From: Sporosarcina sp.
GTDB taxonomy: Bacteria > Bacillota > Bacilli > Bacillales_A > Planococcaceae
DNA length: 64,000 nt
Direction of reading: 5' to 3'
NCBI GenBank assembly: GCA_026169375.1
Contig: JAPFCR010000014.1
Span: 62,001 to 126,000 of the forward strand
Under the pieces are notes generated by a model that was given only the letters and a program-made list of their open reading frames with translations, did not search any database and was not told the DNA's origin. Positions 35,639-45,503 of the stretch are shown here, piece by piece (positions within the stretch are counted from its first letter, which is position 1; every line of letters begins with the position of its first letter). Both the position numbers and the translations under genes were made by a program.

Positions 35639-35772
35639 GTGAAATCTCGATCAGTGAGAAGCTTCACCTCACTGATTGCTAGTTTCACTAATCGGGCTTT
35701 TACGGGCAGTTGATTTCCCATTCATCTTTATCATTCTTGCTTAATAATTGAACTGGGAATCCTACTGTCCGT
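35639..35772 (+). promoter_or_regulatory. Structured 5' leader with two long stems, candidate riboswitch or attenuator
   Basis: Stem 1 pairs GTGAAA with TTTCAC (35639-35644/35683-35688). After an internal loop it continues with a perfect 9-bp helix, ATCAGTGAG/CTCACTGAT (35650-35658/35668-35676). Stem 2 pairs 35702-35720 with 35754-35772 over 19 positions, with 15 Watson-Crick pairs, one G-U pair and three mismatches, around a 33-nt loop. The ribosome site AAAGGA and ATG 35800 follow 12 and 27 bases later. No T-run marks a terminator, so control, if any, would be translational. I cannot match it to a known riboswitch class. Confidence 0.5.
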
Positions 35773-35799
35773 TAATGTGGGATAAAGGACTGAAATAGT

Positions 35800-36858
35800 A
35801 TGCAGAAGGTCAGTGTCAAAGAATTTATTAACAAAGTATTAGCCGGAGTTGCGATGGGAATTGTTGTTGGGTTAATTCCGAATGCGATATTGGGAGAATT
35901 GTTTAATTTTCTATCACAATATCATCAAATATTTGCAACTTTAAATAGTGTAGTTGTCGGAATTCAGTTTACGGTGCCGGTTATCGTAGGGGTTCTCATT
36001 GCAATGGAATTCAAAATGAATCCACTGCAAACGGTTATTGTTGGAACCGCTTCCTTTGTAGGAAGTGGAGCGGCTGCGTTCCAGGAGAACAGTTGGGTAT
36101 TAACTGGAATTGGTGATTTGATCAATACAATGATCACGGCTTCTATTGCAGTGCTTTTAATTTTGTTAATTCAAGATAAGTTAAAAAGCCTGACAATCAT
36201 TTTGTTACCGATTATTGCGGGTGGGGCTGCTGGATTTATCGGAATCGTTTTATTACCTTATGTTGAATTACTGACAACTGGAATTGGTCACCTTATTAAT
36301 AGTTTCACGAATTTCCAACCACTAGTGATGTATGTGTTTATTGCGGTGGCATTTGGTATTTTAGTCGTGTCGCCCATTTCGACTGTCGCAATCGCGATGG
36401 CAGTTGGCATTACGGGGTTAGCGGCAGGTGCTGCGAATATTGGTATTATCGCTGGAACGTGGATGCTTGTTGTGGGTACACTCAGGGTAAATAATAGTGG
36501 CGTGCCGATTGCTGTTTTCTTAGGTGCGATGAAGATGATGATGCCGAACTTATTAAGGTATCCAATTATTATTATCCCTATTTCGTTAACATCGATTGTG
36601 ACAGCAGTTGTAGCAAATTTCTTTCAAGTGGAAGTGACGACGGAAGCGGCTGGTTTTGGACTTGCTGGGATGGTCGGTCCGATTAGTGCGCTGAAATTTA
36701 TGGATGGCGGTATGGCGATGAATATAATTACACTGGTTCTCGTGTATTTTATTGTACCGATTGTCACAGCGGTGATCGTTCATCATTTATGTACGAAAGT
36801 GTTTAAGATTTATGATCCATCTGTCTTTAAGTTTTTATCGGATGAAAGTGGAAAGTAA
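35800..36858 (+). CDS. PTS_EIIC_2-type membrane transporter
   Basis: This 352-aa membrane protein resembles the PTS_EIIC_2 family, an EIIC-like transport domain without attached EIIA or EIIB. It has about nine or ten hydrophobic helices. The characteristic segments are LAGVAMGIVVGLIPNAILGE near the N-terminus, the repeated Gly/Ala-rich helices and NNSGVPIAVFLGAMKM. No PTS phosphorylation site is present, and no PTS partners are nearby. The substrate is unknown, although the structured leader may sense it. AAAGGA precedes ATG 35800. It is monocistronic with a bidirectional terminator. Confidence 0.82.
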   Translation: MQKVSVKEFINKVLAGVAMGIVVGLIPNAILGELFNFLSQYHQIFATLNSVVVGIQFTVPVIVGVLIAMEFKMNPLQTVIVGTASFVGSGAAAFQENSWVLTGIGDLINTMITASIAVLLILLIQDKLKSLTIILLPIIAGGAAGFIGIVLLPYVELLTTGIGHLINSFTNFQPLVMYVFIAVAFGILVVSPISTVAIAMAVGITGLAAGAANIGIIAGTWMLVVGTLRVNNSGVPIAVFLGAMKMMMPNLLRYPIIIIPISLTSIVTAVVANFFQVEVTTEAAGFGLAGMVGPISALKFMDGGMAMNIITLVLVYFIVPIVTAVIVHHLCTKVFKIYDPSVFKFLSDESGK

Positions 36859-36876
36859 ATAAATCCATGCAAATAC

Positions 36877-36919
36877 AAATCCCCATGAAAGAACAAACGC
36901 ATTCTTTCGTGGGGATTTT
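36877..36919. terminator. Bidirectional intrinsic terminator
   Basis: AAATCCCCATGAAAGAA pairs with TTCTTTCGTGGGGATTT over about 17 bp. It separates the convergent PTS_EIIC_2 and aldA genes. Confidence 0.88.
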
Positions 36920-36927
36920 CTATCTGA

Positions 36928-38373
36928 TTATTTATATTGAATATAGACTGCATGCGTTTGTAAGAATTCTTCTAATCCGTGTCGTCCGTCTGCGCCGCCA
37001 ACCCCTGATTTTTTCCAACCTGCGTGGAAACCTTGAATGGCTTCGAAGTTTTCGCGGTTAACATAGGTTTCACCGAATTCTAGTTCATTGCTCGCGCGCA
37101 TCATATTGTCGATATTATTCGTGAAAATTGAAGAAGTCAGCCCATATTTACAATCATTCGATAACTCAATCGCTTCGTCTAATGTTGAGAACGTAGCAAT
37201 TGGTAACACAGGACCAAATACTTCTTCTCTCATAATCTCAAAAGAATTGTCAACATCGACCATAACAGTAGGCTCATAGTAATAACCGACTTCTCGATCA
37301 CCACGTTTACCACCTGTTAAAATTTTAGCGCCTTGCTCAACGGCATTGTTCACAAGCTTTTCAACGTTTTCTAAACCTGATTCGCTTGAGAGTGGCCCCA
37401 TGTCGTATTTCGTCTCGCTTAATGGATCTCCATAAGTTGTAGCTGCCATTTTTTCAGTGATCTTTTCGATGAACTCGTCAGCTACTTTTTCATGAACATA
37501 AACGCGTTCTGTACAGTTACAGACTTGTCCTGTGTTAATAATACGAGAATCTAGGACGGCTTGAACGGCAAGATCGATATCTGCATCGTCCATCACGATG
37601 GCAGGTGCTTTTCCGCCAAGTTCTAAAGATACTTTCGTAATGTTTTCAGAAGCATTTTTCATCACACGTTGGCCTGATTCCGTGCTTCCAGTTAATGTAA
37701 TCATGCCGATTTTACTATTTTTAGACAGCTCATCACCCACAACACTTCCGGCGCCTGTTACCACATTAATCACGCCTTTTGGCAAGTTTACTTTTTCGAC
37801 GATTTTTGCGAAAGCGAGTGCGTTATTTGGTGAAGTACTACTTGGTTTTAAGACAATTGTATTTCCAGTTAAAATCGCTGGTGCTGCTTTACGTGCGATC
37901 AGGAAAAATGGGAAGTTCCACGGAAGAATTCCCGCAACAACGCCAATTGGTTGTTTGAAAATCAAAATATTTTCTTTCTCACGGTCACTTTGAATAATGT
38001 CACCTTCGTATTTTCTTGCCCAACCTGCGACATAGTCAAAATACTCTGCGGTTACATTTACTTCAACTTGTGCTTGTTCAAGTGGTTTACCCATTTCTTC
38101 TGAGATGATTTTCGCAAGGTCATCTGCTTCATTTCTAATTTCAGTTGCAATGGCAGATAAATATTTTCCACGCTCAGCAGATGGCAGTTTAGCCCATTCT
38201 TTTTGGGCGCGTTCCGAAGAGTCAATTGCTTTTTGTGTATCTTCTAAACTCGCAGCAGGAACAGTTGAAACTACTTTTCCAGTTGCTGGATTGACAATCT
38301 CCATTTTTTCGTTCGTTGATGCATCAATGAAAGCCCCGTCTACATACATTTGATAGTTCGTAATTGTTTTCAA
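36928..38373 (-). CDS. aldA: Lactaldehyde/glycolaldehyde dehydrogenase AldA
   Basis: This NAD-dependent aldehyde dehydrogenase of 481 aa resembles E. coli AldA over its whole length, for example PWNFPFFLIARKAAPAIL, LTGNTIVLKPS and FGETYVNRENFEA. Catalytic Cys285 lies in NTGQVCNCTERV and general base Glu251 in SLELGGKAP. It oxidises L-lactaldehyde to lactate and glycolaldehyde to glycolate. I prefer TTG 38373, with GAAGGG eight bases upstream, over ATG 38382, which abuts that site. It is divergent from lutP and supplies the substrates of the lut and glc enzymes next to it. Confidence 0.92.
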   Translation of the reverse strand: MKTITNYQMYVDGAFIDASTNEKMEIVNPATGKVVSTVPAASLEDTQKAIDSSERAQKEWAKLPSAERGKYLSAIATEIRNEADDLAKIISEEMGKPLEQAQVEVNVTAEYFDYVAGWARKYEGDIIQSDREKENILIFKQPIGVVAGILPWNFPFFLIARKAAPAILTGNTIVLKPSSTSPNNALAFAKIVEKVNLPKGVINVVTGAGSVVGDELSKNSKIGMITLTGSTESGQRVMKNASENITKVSLELGGKAPAIVMDDADIDLAVQAVLDSRIINTGQVCNCTERVYVHEKVADEFIEKITEKMAATTYGDPLSETKYDMGPLSSESGLENVEKLVNNAVEQGAKILTGGKRGDREVGYYYEPTVMVDVDNSFEIMREEVFGPVLPIATFSTLDEAIELSNDCKYGLTSSIFTNNIDNMMRASNELEFGETYVNRENFEAIQGFHAGWKKSGVGGADGRHGLEEFLQTHAVYIQYK

Positions 38374-38408
38374 TTTGATCATCCCTTCTAATCGAAAGAT
38401 TCATACAT

Positions 38409-38437
38409 ATCATAAAACTCAGGTAAATAAAAGTCAA
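38409..38437 (-). promoter_or_regulatory. Promoter of aldA
   Basis: On the minus strand TTGACT (38432-38437) and TATGAT (38409-38414) are exactly 17 bp apart, about 35 bp before the aldA start. Confidence 0.75.
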
Positions 38438-38556
38438 TTAAAGGGGATCTATGTCTAAGTACGTAAATCATCATCAATCATATGTGTCTGAAACAAAAAT
38501 CTAATCCAGTATAAGGCTCGTTAATTGTAAAAGTTAGATCAGTAATTTTTTTATTC

Positions 38557-38585
38557 TTGCAAAAGATTGAATAGATTGTTAGTAT
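38557..38585 (+). promoter_or_regulatory. Possible promoter upstream of lutP
   Basis: TTGCAA (38557-38562) and TAGTAT (38580-38585) are 17 bp apart. The operator-like boxes lie about 100 bp further downstream, so either the leader is long or a second promoter overlaps the boxes. Confidence 0.4.
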
Positions 38586-38691
38586 AGTCATCAAATAATG
38601 TATTATTTTATCATTTTATAGGGAACGAGTCATTAGTGAGTAATAAAATGAAATCGTTTACAATATAGAGAAAGGAAATTTTTCTTTTAAG

Positions 38692-38750
38692 TCATCAGAT
38701 GACCGTATGACAGGGTAGGTTTACTATTTGCTCATCAGATGACCTTATGA
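38692..38750. promoter_or_regulatory. Two operator boxes 40 bp apart, probable LutR sites
   Basis: TCATCAGATGACC(G/T)TATGA occurs at 38692-38710 and at 38732-38750, with 18 of 19 bases identical and a spacing of exactly 40 bp (four helical turns). The core TCATC-A-GATGA is an inverted repeat, extended to GTCATC-A-GATGAC in the first box. FadR-subfamily GntR repressors bind this kind of GTC-N-GAC palindrome. The lutR gene is the obvious candidate. The phased pair would allow cooperative binding or looping. Confidence 0.65.
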
Positions 38751-38802
38751 TGAAGATTATTCATCTAGTAAAAGTATATAAGCGTTTTAGGGAGGGATTC
38801 AC

Positions 38803-40389
38803 TTGTTATTATTAGTTGCATTGTCAGCGGTTATTGCGCCTTTATTTTTCTTAGTGATTTTAAGGATGTCTGCGCTAAAAGGGATGTTCTTTAGTTCGAT
38901 AATTGTAACCGCTTTAGGTTTTATGGTGTGGGGGATGGAAGGGGAAATTATTGCAGCTTCTGCCTTACAAGGAACGCATAAAGCGTTAACGATTCTTTTT
39001 ATTTTGTTTGGTGCGATCGTTTTATTGAATACGCTTACACATACAGGTGCAGTTGACCGCATTAACCAAGGTTTCCAAAGTATTTCAGGAGATATGCGTG
39101 TTCAAGTGATTATTGTAGGGTTTTTATTCGGCGCTTTAATAGAAGGGGCGGCAGGATTTGGAACACCAGCTGTTGTTGTTGGCCCTTTGATGTATGCGCT
39201 CGGTTTTAATCCGATTGCGGCGGCTGTTTTGGCATTGATTGCAGACAGTGCACCTGTACCATTTGGAGCTGTTGGAACCCCAGTCATTGTTGGGCTCAGT
39301 AATCTTCCAGGTGCTGGGAGTGAGTTTTTTCATGATGTAGCGGTAAAGATTACGATGATTGATATGTTTACGGGGACATTTATCCCGTTCACGCTTATTT
39401 TCATTTTAACAATGTTCTTTGGCAAGAAGAGAAGTTTTGCAGATGCATTCGCATTATTGCCTTGGTCGTTATTCATCGGCATTAGCTATACAGGGTCTGC
39501 ATTTTTATATGCAACATTGTTTGGTCCAGAATTTGTATCGATTTTAGCAGCATTAACAGGTTTAGTGATTGCAGCAGGGACAGCAAAAGTCGGCTTTTTG
39601 ATGCCGAAAACAGAGTGGCAAGAGGCATTACGTGATGGTTTTGAATTAAAAACGACAAAATCCTCGATGGGTTTAATAACAGCATGGTCTCCGTATTTAG
39701 TGATGGTTGGGTTATTGTTATTAACGAGAATCGTTCCATCGATTCAAAATTTTACCCAGACGACACTCGATTTAACATGGATGAATATTCTTGGTGTGGA
39801 TGGCGTTGACTCAGCTTGGGAATTATTATATTCACCAGGGACAATCCTTGTGATTTCTGCTTTAGTAGCGCTTGTCATTCAACGAAAATCTTTTACGAAT
39901 TTTACGAAAGCGACAAAAGAATCACTTGTTTCTATTAAAAGTGCTGGATTTTCATTGTTATTTACACTCCTTTTAGTGCAGGTGTTTACAAACTCAGGCA
40001 TTAATACGAAAGATTTAATTAGTATGCCGCAGTACATTGCAGAAGCATTAGCAATAACTTTTGGTCCTATGTGGGTGTTTGTTGCACCATTCTTAGGTCA
40101 GTTAGGGGCATTTATTACAGGAAGCGCAACGGTTTCAACACTTACTTTCTCACCAGTTCAATATAGCATTGCACAGCAAATTGGCTTTAATACAGAGCTA
40201 ATTTTAGCAGGTCAAATTATTGGAGCAGCCGCGGGAAATATGATTTGTGTACATAATGTGGTTGCGGCATCTGCTGTTGTAGGGTTATCAGGAAAAGAAG
40301 GCGATATTATTCGAAAAACAATTATTCCTTCAATCTTGTATAGCTTATTGGCAGGAATTGGAGCATTTATTATTTTATCGTTTATGTAA
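38803..40389 (+). CDS. lutP: L-lactate/glycolate permease (LctP family)
   Basis: This H+ symporter of the lactate permease family (LctP/GlcA) has 528 aa and 12-14 membrane helices. Family segments EGAAGFGTPAVVVGPLMYALG and DSAPVPFGAVGTPVIVGL hold the substrate-binding Gly/Pro loops. The C-terminal GSATVSTLTFSPVQ and AAGNMICVHNVVAA are also typical. It starts at TTG 38803 behind GGGAGGG. It heads the lut locus next to the dual operator. The family carries L-lactate, D-lactate and glycolate, all of which fit the enzymes downstream. Confidence 0.92.
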   Translation: MLLLVALSAVIAPLFFLVILRMSALKGMFFSSIIVTALGFMVWGMEGEIIAASALQGTHKALTILFILFGAIVLLNTLTHTGAVDRINQGFQSISGDMRVQVIIVGFLFGALIEGAAGFGTPAVVVGPLMYALGFNPIAAAVLALIADSAPVPFGAVGTPVIVGLSNLPGAGSEFFHDVAVKITMIDMFTGTFIPFTLIFILTMFFGKKRSFADAFALLPWSLFIGISYTGSAFLYATLFGPEFVSILAALTGLVIAAGTAKVGFLMPKTEWQEALRDGFELKTTKSSMGLITAWSPYLVMVGLLLLTRIVPSIQNFTQTTLDLTWMNILGVDGVDSAWELLYSPGTILVISALVALVIQRKSFTNFTKATKESLVSIKSAGFSLLFTLLLVQVFTNSGINTKDLISMPQYIAEALAITFGPMWVFVAPFLGQLGAFITGSATVSTLTFSPVQYSIAQQIGFNTELILAGQIIGAAAGNMICVHNVVAASAVVGLSGKEGDIIRKTIIPSILYSLLAGIGAFIILSFM

Positions 40390-40484
40390 AAGAGACGTAT
40401 GTTTTGGGAAAGTGCGAGTTCTTTTCAAAAAGCTTTTAATCGAGTAAAATTTAATTATTACTTGCTAGATTAGGAGAGATGAAA

Positions 40485-41201
40485 ATGACTAGCAAACGAA
40501 TTCAAACGAAGAAAATTTATGAAGAAGTATCAGATTCCCTCGTTGCGATGATTAAAAGTGGCGAGTTAAAACCAGGAGATCGCTTAGATTCCGTTGAACA
40601 GATGGCCGAAACTTTTGATGTGAGTCGGTCGGCTGTACGGGAAGCTTTGAGTGGTATGCGTGCAATGGGTCTAGTTGTCATGCGACAAGGAGAAGGCACA
40701 TTTGTAACGAAATTTGATGCATCCAATTTCACATTGCCAGTGAATGCCGGGTTATTAATGAAGGAAGAAGATATTAAAGAGATTTATGAAGTGCGTAAAA
40801 TTCTTGAAGTAGGAGCTGCTAAATCTGCAGCGCTACATCATCAAGAAGAAGATTTAATCGCTTTACAGACGGCGATTGATGAGATGAAGCAAGCGGGCAA
40901 TGATGGTGAAGTCGGGGAAGAAGCAGATATGCGATTTCATATGGCAATTGCCAAAGCAACGCATAATGATATAGTAATCCATTTAATGGGTTCCGTGTCT
41001 GAAGTGATGTTAAGTGTCTTAAAAGAAACACGTCAAGTATTAATATATTCAGAGCAAAAAAGAGATTCTTTAATACAAGAGCATCTAGCAATTTATGAAG
41101 CAATTCAAAACCGTGAACCTCAAAAAGCACAAGCACATATGCTTTTGCATTTAACGAATGTTGAGAAGTCCTTGGAAAAATATATGAAGTTTAGAGAATA
41201 G
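40485..41201 (+). CDS. lutR: GntR-family (FadR subfamily) regulator LutR
   Basis: This 238-aa repressor has an N-terminal winged helix (RLDSVEQMAETFDVSRSAVR, then EALSGMRAMGLVVMRQGEGTFV) and an all-helical FCD ligand domain. The metal-binding residues are in ADMRFHMAIAKATHN, with later histidines (EHLAIYEA). In B. subtilis LutR represses lutABC and responds to lactate. The start is ATG 40485. The ATG at 40479 has zero spacing to TAGGAG. It lies 15 bp before lutA, and its likely sites are at 38692-38750. Confidence 0.9.
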   Translation: MTSKRIQTKKIYEEVSDSLVAMIKSGELKPGDRLDSVEQMAETFDVSRSAVREALSGMRAMGLVVMRQGEGTFVTKFDASNFTLPVNAGLLMKEEDIKEIYEVRKILEVGAAKSAALHHQEEDLIALQTAIDEMKQAGNDGEVGEEADMRFHMAIAKATHNDIVIHLMGSVSEVMLSVLKETRQVLIYSEQKRDSLIQEHLAIYEAIQNREPQKAQAHMLLHLTNVEKSLEKYMKFRE

Positions 41202-41215
41202 GAGAGGTGAACGAG

Positions 41216-41932
41216 ATGAAAGTTTCTTTATTTATTACATGTATGGCAGATATTTTCACTTCGAATGTCGGGAAAGACACGGTCGAGCTATTAGAACGAT
41301 TTGGTTGTGAAGTAGATTTTCCAGAAACACAAACATGCTGTGGTCAACCCGCTTACAATAGTGGATATAAGGAAAACACGAAAAAAACGATGAAGCATAT
41401 GATGAACGTGTTCCGTGATTCTGAATATGTGGTGGGACCTTCTGGTTCTTGTGTAGCGATGTTACGTAGCTATGAAGAAATCTTTAAAGGGGATCCGAAG
41501 TGGGAAGATGAGGCAAGAAAACTAGCAGCAAAAACATTTGAGTTATCACAATTTCTTGTTGATGTACTAGGAATTGTTGATGTGGGATCGACATTTAAAG
41601 GTAGAGTCACCTATCATCCATCTTGTCATATGACGAGAATTCTAGGTGTTAAAGAAGCACCAGTGAAGTTACTACAAAACGTGGAAGGTGTCGATCTTGT
41701 TGAGTTGCCACAAGGTGAAGATTGTTGTGGATTCGGTGGTACCTTCGCGGTAAAGCAGTCAGTTATTTCAGGTGAAATGGTACAAGAGAAGGCAGACCAT
41801 GTCGTTGAAACTGAAGCAGAGTATTTAGTCGGTGGCGATATGGCTTGCTTGATGAATATCGGTGGACGTTTATCTAGAGAAGGACGCAATGTAAAAGTTG
41901 TTCATCTCGCTGAAATTTTAAATCATCATTAA
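41216..41932 (+). CDS. lutA: L-lactate utilisation Fe-S protein LutA
   Basis: LutA is part of the LutABC complex that oxidises L-lactate to pyruvate. The 238-aa protein consists of two CCG (DUF224) domains. Cysteine-rich motifs are ETQTCCGQPAYNSGY near residue 40 and CHMTRILG with GEDCCGFGGTF near 140-175. Such domains bind Fe-S or haterodisulfide-reductase-like clusters. The start is ATG 41216 behind GGAGAGG. An upstream in-frame GTG at 41207 overlaps that site. Confidence 0.93.
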   Translation: MKVSLFITCMADIFTSNVGKDTVELLERFGCEVDFPETQTCCGQPAYNSGYKENTKKTMKHMMNVFRDSEYVVGPSGSCVAMLRSYEEIFKGDPKWEDEARKLAAKTFELSQFLVDVLGIVDVGSTFKGRVTYHPSCHMTRILGVKEAPVKLLQNVEGVDLVELPQGEDCCGFGGTFAVKQSVISGEMVQEKADHVVETEAEYLVGGDMACLMNIGGRLSREGRNVKVVHLAEILNHH

Positions 41933-41949
41933 GAGAGGGAGTGAGGTAA

Positions 41950-43371
41950 ATGAGTATACGTATTGGAGATCCTTCATTTGAAACGCGTGTTCAAGAAGGA
42001 ATTGAAAATGAGTTTATGTTAGAGTCTGTTTCTTCTGCACAGGGACGCTTTAGAAATCGAAAAGAAGCTGCGTCAGACGAGTTAGGCAATTGGGAAGAAT
42101 GGCGTGCACTTGGTGAAGAAATTCGGTCGCATACATTGGAAAATATCGATTATTACTTAGAACAATTAAGTGATAATGTCGCAAAGCGTGGTGGGCATGT
42201 CTATTTCGCAGAAACTGCTGAAGAAGCGAATGCCTATATCCAAAATATTGTTAAAAAGAAAGAAGCAAAGAAAATTGTTAAATCGAAATCGATGGTTACA
42301 GAAGAAATCGGTTTAAATAAAGCAATCGAAGAAGCAGGCGCAGAAGTTGTTGAAACGGATTTAGGTGAGTGGATTTTACAGCTCGACGGAGACGTTCCAT
42401 CTCATATTGTTACGCCTGCACTTCACTTAAACAGAGACCAAATTAAAGACACATTTACTGAAAAAAGAGGCTACGACAAATCAAACACGCCTGAAGAGCT
42501 CGGGTTATTTGCGCGTAAAGAATTGCGTAAAGACTTTTTAGCAGCAGATATTGGCATTACAGGCTGTAACTTTGCTGTTGCTGAGTCGGGTGCAGTGACG
42601 TTCGTGACGAATGAAGGAAACGCGAGACTAGCAACGTCACTTCCAGATACGCAAATTACGGTTATGGGATTAGAACGAATTGTGCCAACTTGGGAAGAGT
42701 TGGATGTGCTCGTTAGTTTATTAACGAGAGCAGCAGTTGGACAAAAATTAACGAGTTATATTACGGGGATTACAGGCACGCGATTGGCTGGAGAAGTCGA
42801 TGGACCTGAAGAATTTCACTTAGTTATTGTAGATAATGGACGCTCGAAAATTTTAGGCACTGAATTCCAATCAGCGCTCCACTGCATTCGTTGTGCAGCT
42901 TGTATTAACGTTTGTCCTGTTTACCGTCATGTAGGTGGACATGCATATGGATCCATTTATCCGGGACCGATTGGTGCAGTATTGACACCGTTATTAGATG
43001 GGTATGAAAACCATAAAGAACTGCCACATGCCTCGACATTATGTGCAGCTTGTACGGAAGCATGTCCAGTCAAAATTCCGCTTCATGAGCATTTAATTCG
43101 TCATCGTGAAATTATGGTAGAAAACGGCATCGCGCCAACAGGAGAAAAGCTTGCGATGAATGGCTTTGTAAAATGGTCAACACATCCTGCAGCTTATCAA
43201 TTAAGTGCGAAGTTAGCACGAACAGCGTTAAAACCATGGACGAAAAATGACACCATCGCAAATGGGCCAGGGCCGTTAAAAGACTGGACAGCACAGCGGG
43301 ATTTCCCAGCACCAGGTCGACAAACATTCCGTTCTTGGTTTAAAGAACGTGAAAAAGGAGGCGAAAAATGA
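41950..43371 (+). CDS. lutB: L-lactate utilisation protein LutB
   Basis: LutB (473 aa) combines an N-terminal LUD domain ([17 protein letters not shown]) with a ferredoxin-like module carrying two [4Fe-4S] motifs, [16 protein letters not shown] and [14 protein letters not shown]. It passes electrons within the LutABC lactate dehydrogenase. The final region (residues about 400-470) is a conserved DUF3390 tail. It starts 17 bp after lutA and overlaps lutC by four bases. Confidence 0.95.
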   Translation: MSIRIGDPSFETRVQEGIENEFMLESVSSAQGRFRNRKEAASDELGNWEEWRALGEEIRSHTLENIDYYLEQLSDNVAKRGGHVYFAETAEEANAYIQNIVKKKEAKKIVKSKSMVTEEIGLNKAIEEAGAEVVETDLGEWILQLDGDVPSHIVTPALHLNRDQIKDTFTEKRGYDKSNTPEELGLFARKELRKDFLAADIGITGCNFAVAESGAVTFVTNEGNARLATSLPDTQITVMGLERIVPTWEELDVLVSLLTRAAVGQKLTSYITGITGTRLAGEVDGPEEFHLVIVDNGRSKILGTEFQSALHCIRCAACINVCPVYRHVGGHAYGSIYPGPIGAVLTPLLDGYENHKELPHASTLCAACTEACPVKIPLHEHLIRHREIMVENGIAPTGEKLAMNGFVKWSTHPAAYQLSAKLARTALKPWTKNDTIANGPGPLKDWTAQRDFPAPGRQTFRSWFKEREKGGEK

Positions 43372-44081
43372 TGAATATTGATAACCGCAATCATTTTTTA
43401 AATAACCTCGCAAGAAATTTAGGGAGGTCACGCCGCACTAAAAATGTAGAACGTCCAAAATGGAGTTTAAGTCCTCAGTGGGATGTTTATAAAGACTATA
43501 CGCAAGATGAACTTGTCGATGTGTTAGAAGAACAATGTAAAGCCATTCATACAAATTTTAAGCGAACGAATTTTGCTGATTTAGCATCCGTATTAACAGA
43601 AACAATTAAAGGTCATGAAGGTGAGAAAATTATCGCATCGAACGATCCACGGAATGAAGAATATGGATTAAGTGAAGTGTATGATACATGGAAAGATGAA
43701 CAAATCGACGTTCGTCTTTGGGATTTAGAAAAAGGAAAAGAAAATCAAGTGTTTGCGGAACAAGCTGATATTGGGATTACGTTTAGTGAAATTACACTTG
43801 CGGAGTCGGGGACTGTCACATTATTTAACGATGAAAATAATGGGCGCACGATTAGTTTATTGCCACGCGTTCACGTTGTTGTCATTCCAAAAAGTACAAT
43901 CGTACCGCGTATGACACAAGCTACAAAACAAATTCACGAGGCAAATGAGCGTGGTGAGGACGTTGCTTCTTGTGTGAGTTTTATCTCTGGACCGAGTAAT
44001 AGTGCAGATATTGAAATGAACTTAATCGTTGGCGTTCATGGTCCTGTGGAAGCAACGTATATTGTTGTGGATGATAAATAA
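43368..44081 (+). CDS. lutC: L-lactate utilisation protein LutC
   Basis: LutC (237 aa) is a single LUD-domain protein. Diagnostic segments are [35 protein letters not shown] and [20 protein letters not shown]. It is required with LutA and LutB for growth on L-lactate. The tandem ATGATG at 43368 has GGAGGC upstream, and either ATG may be used. It overlaps lutB by 4 bp, so all three proteins are probably made from one transcript. Confidence 0.95.
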   Translation: MMNIDNRNHFLNNLARNLGRSRRTKNVERPKWSLSPQWDVYKDYTQDELVDVLEEQCKAIHTNFKRTNFADLASVLTETIKGHEGEKIIASNDPRNEEYGLSEVYDTWKDEQIDVRLWDLEKGKENQVFAEQADIGITFSEITLAESGTVTLFNDENNGRTISLLPRVHVVVIPKSTIVPRMTQATKQIHEANERGEDVASCVSFISGPSNSADIEMNLIVGVHGPVEATYIVVDDK

Positions 44082-44095
44082 GGGAGACGATACGA

Positions 44096-45502
44096 ATGAT
44101 TTCTACAACGATTAAAGACCAATTTGACCTCATTGTTGGAGAAGAGAACATAGAAGTTCGTCCAGCGATGCTTCATGCTTATTCTTATGATGCAACACCT
44201 GGTTTCCAGTCCATGCCAGATTGTGTTGTCTCTCCGCGGTCGGCGAAAGAGGTTTCTAAAATCGTGAAAATTTGTCATGAACATAAAATCCCGATTGTTC
44301 CAAGAGGATCTGGGACGAATTTAAGTGGAGGCACGACTCCATTACAAGGTGGGGTTGTGATTCTATTTAAACATATGGATCAAATTCTTGAAATTGATGA
44401 GGAAAATTTAACAATGACTGTACAGCCCGGTGTCATTACAGCTGAAGTCATTGCCGCCGCAGAAGAAAAAGGGCTTTTTTATCCACCGGATCCAGGTTCT
44501 ATGCACATTTCACAAATCGGTGGCAATATTAGTGAAAATGCGGGTGGCTTACGTGGTTTAAAATACGGTGTCACACGTGATTATGTGATGGGTCTCGAAG
44601 TTGTTTTACCAAATGGAGATATTATTCAAACAGGCGGCAAACTCGCAAAAGATGTTGCCGGTTATGATTTAACGAGATTAATTGTCGGCTCTGAAGGTAC
44701 GCTTGGTCTAGTGACAGAAGCAACATTAAAGTTAATCCCTAAACCGGAAACAAAGAAAACCGCACTCGCTTTATTTGATGATTTAGAAACATCTGCAAAG
44801 GCGGTGTCATCGATTATCGCGAACCGAATTATTCCAGCGACATTAGAGTTTTTAGACCAACAAACGGTTCAAGTTGTGGAAGACTATGCACAAATTGGGT
44901 TACCAACAGATGTCGGCGCTGTTTTATTAATCGAACAAGATGGTCCGCCTGAAGTTGTTGAACGAGATATGGCACGCATTGCGGAAATTTGTCGAGAATG
45001 TCATGCCATTGATGTCCAAATTGCAAAAACAGCTGAAGAAGCAGAAGCTTTAACAAGTGCAAGACGAACAGCTTTATCAGCACTTTCACGTGTGAAGCCG
45101 ACGACGATTCTTGAAGACGCAACGGTCCCTCGTTCTAAAATTGCTGAAATGGTCCGGGAAATTGAAACGATCGCAAAGAAATATGCGTTAACGATTTGTA
45201 CGTTTGGCCATGCAGGAGATGGGAATTTACATCCTACTTGTTTAACAGACGCGCGTAATAAAGAAGAAATGGCGCTCGTTGAACAAGCATTTGAAGAAAT
45301 CTTCCATAAAGCAGTTGAATTAGGTGGAACGATTACAGGAGAACATGGTGTCGGAGCGATGAAACTTCCTTATTTACATCTTAAAGTTGGAGAGGCAGGT
45401 ATTAATGTGCTGCAGAGCATTAAAGCGGCGATTGATCCAAATAACATTATGAATCCTGAGAAAGTATTTACACAATCAGAACGAAATCGAGTGGTGATTT
45501 AA
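44096..45502 (+). CDS. glcD: Glycolate/lactate oxidase FAD subunit GlcD
   Basis: GlcD (468 aa) is a vanillyl-alcohol-oxidase-type flavoprotein. The FAD-binding PCMH domain spans about residues 35-215 (IPIVPRGSGTNLSGG and PDPGSMHISQIGGNI). The C-terminal FAD-linked oxidase domain ends with ITGEHGVGAMKLPYL. It oxidises glycolate to glyoxylate or D-lactate to pyruvate together with an Fe-S subunit. GlcE is absent, as is usual in Bacilli (ysfC/ysfD type). It follows lutC by 14 bp and is separated by one base from glcF. Confidence 0.94.
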   Translation: MISTTIKDQFDLIVGEENIEVRPAMLHAYSYDATPGFQSMPDCVVSPRSAKEVSKIVKICHEHKIPIVPRGSGTNLSGGTTPLQGGVVILFKHMDQILEIDEENLTMTVQPGVITAEVIAAAEEKGLFYPPDPGSMHISQIGGNISENAGGLRGLKYGVTRDYVMGLEVVLPNGDIIQTGGKLAKDVAGYDLTRLIVGSEGTLGLVTEATLKLIPKPETKKTALALFDDLETSAKAVSSIIANRIIPATLEFLDQQTVQVVEDYAQIGLPTDVGAVLLIEQDGPPEVVERDMARIAEICRECHAIDVQIAKTAEEAEALTSARRTALSALSRVKPTTILEDATVPRSKIAEMVREIETIAKKYALTICTFGHAGDGNLHPTCLTDARNKEEMALVEQAFEEIFHKAVELGGTITGEHGVGAMKLPYLHLKVGEAGINVLQSIKAAIDPNNIMNPEKVFTQSERNRVVI

Positions 45503-45503
45503 C

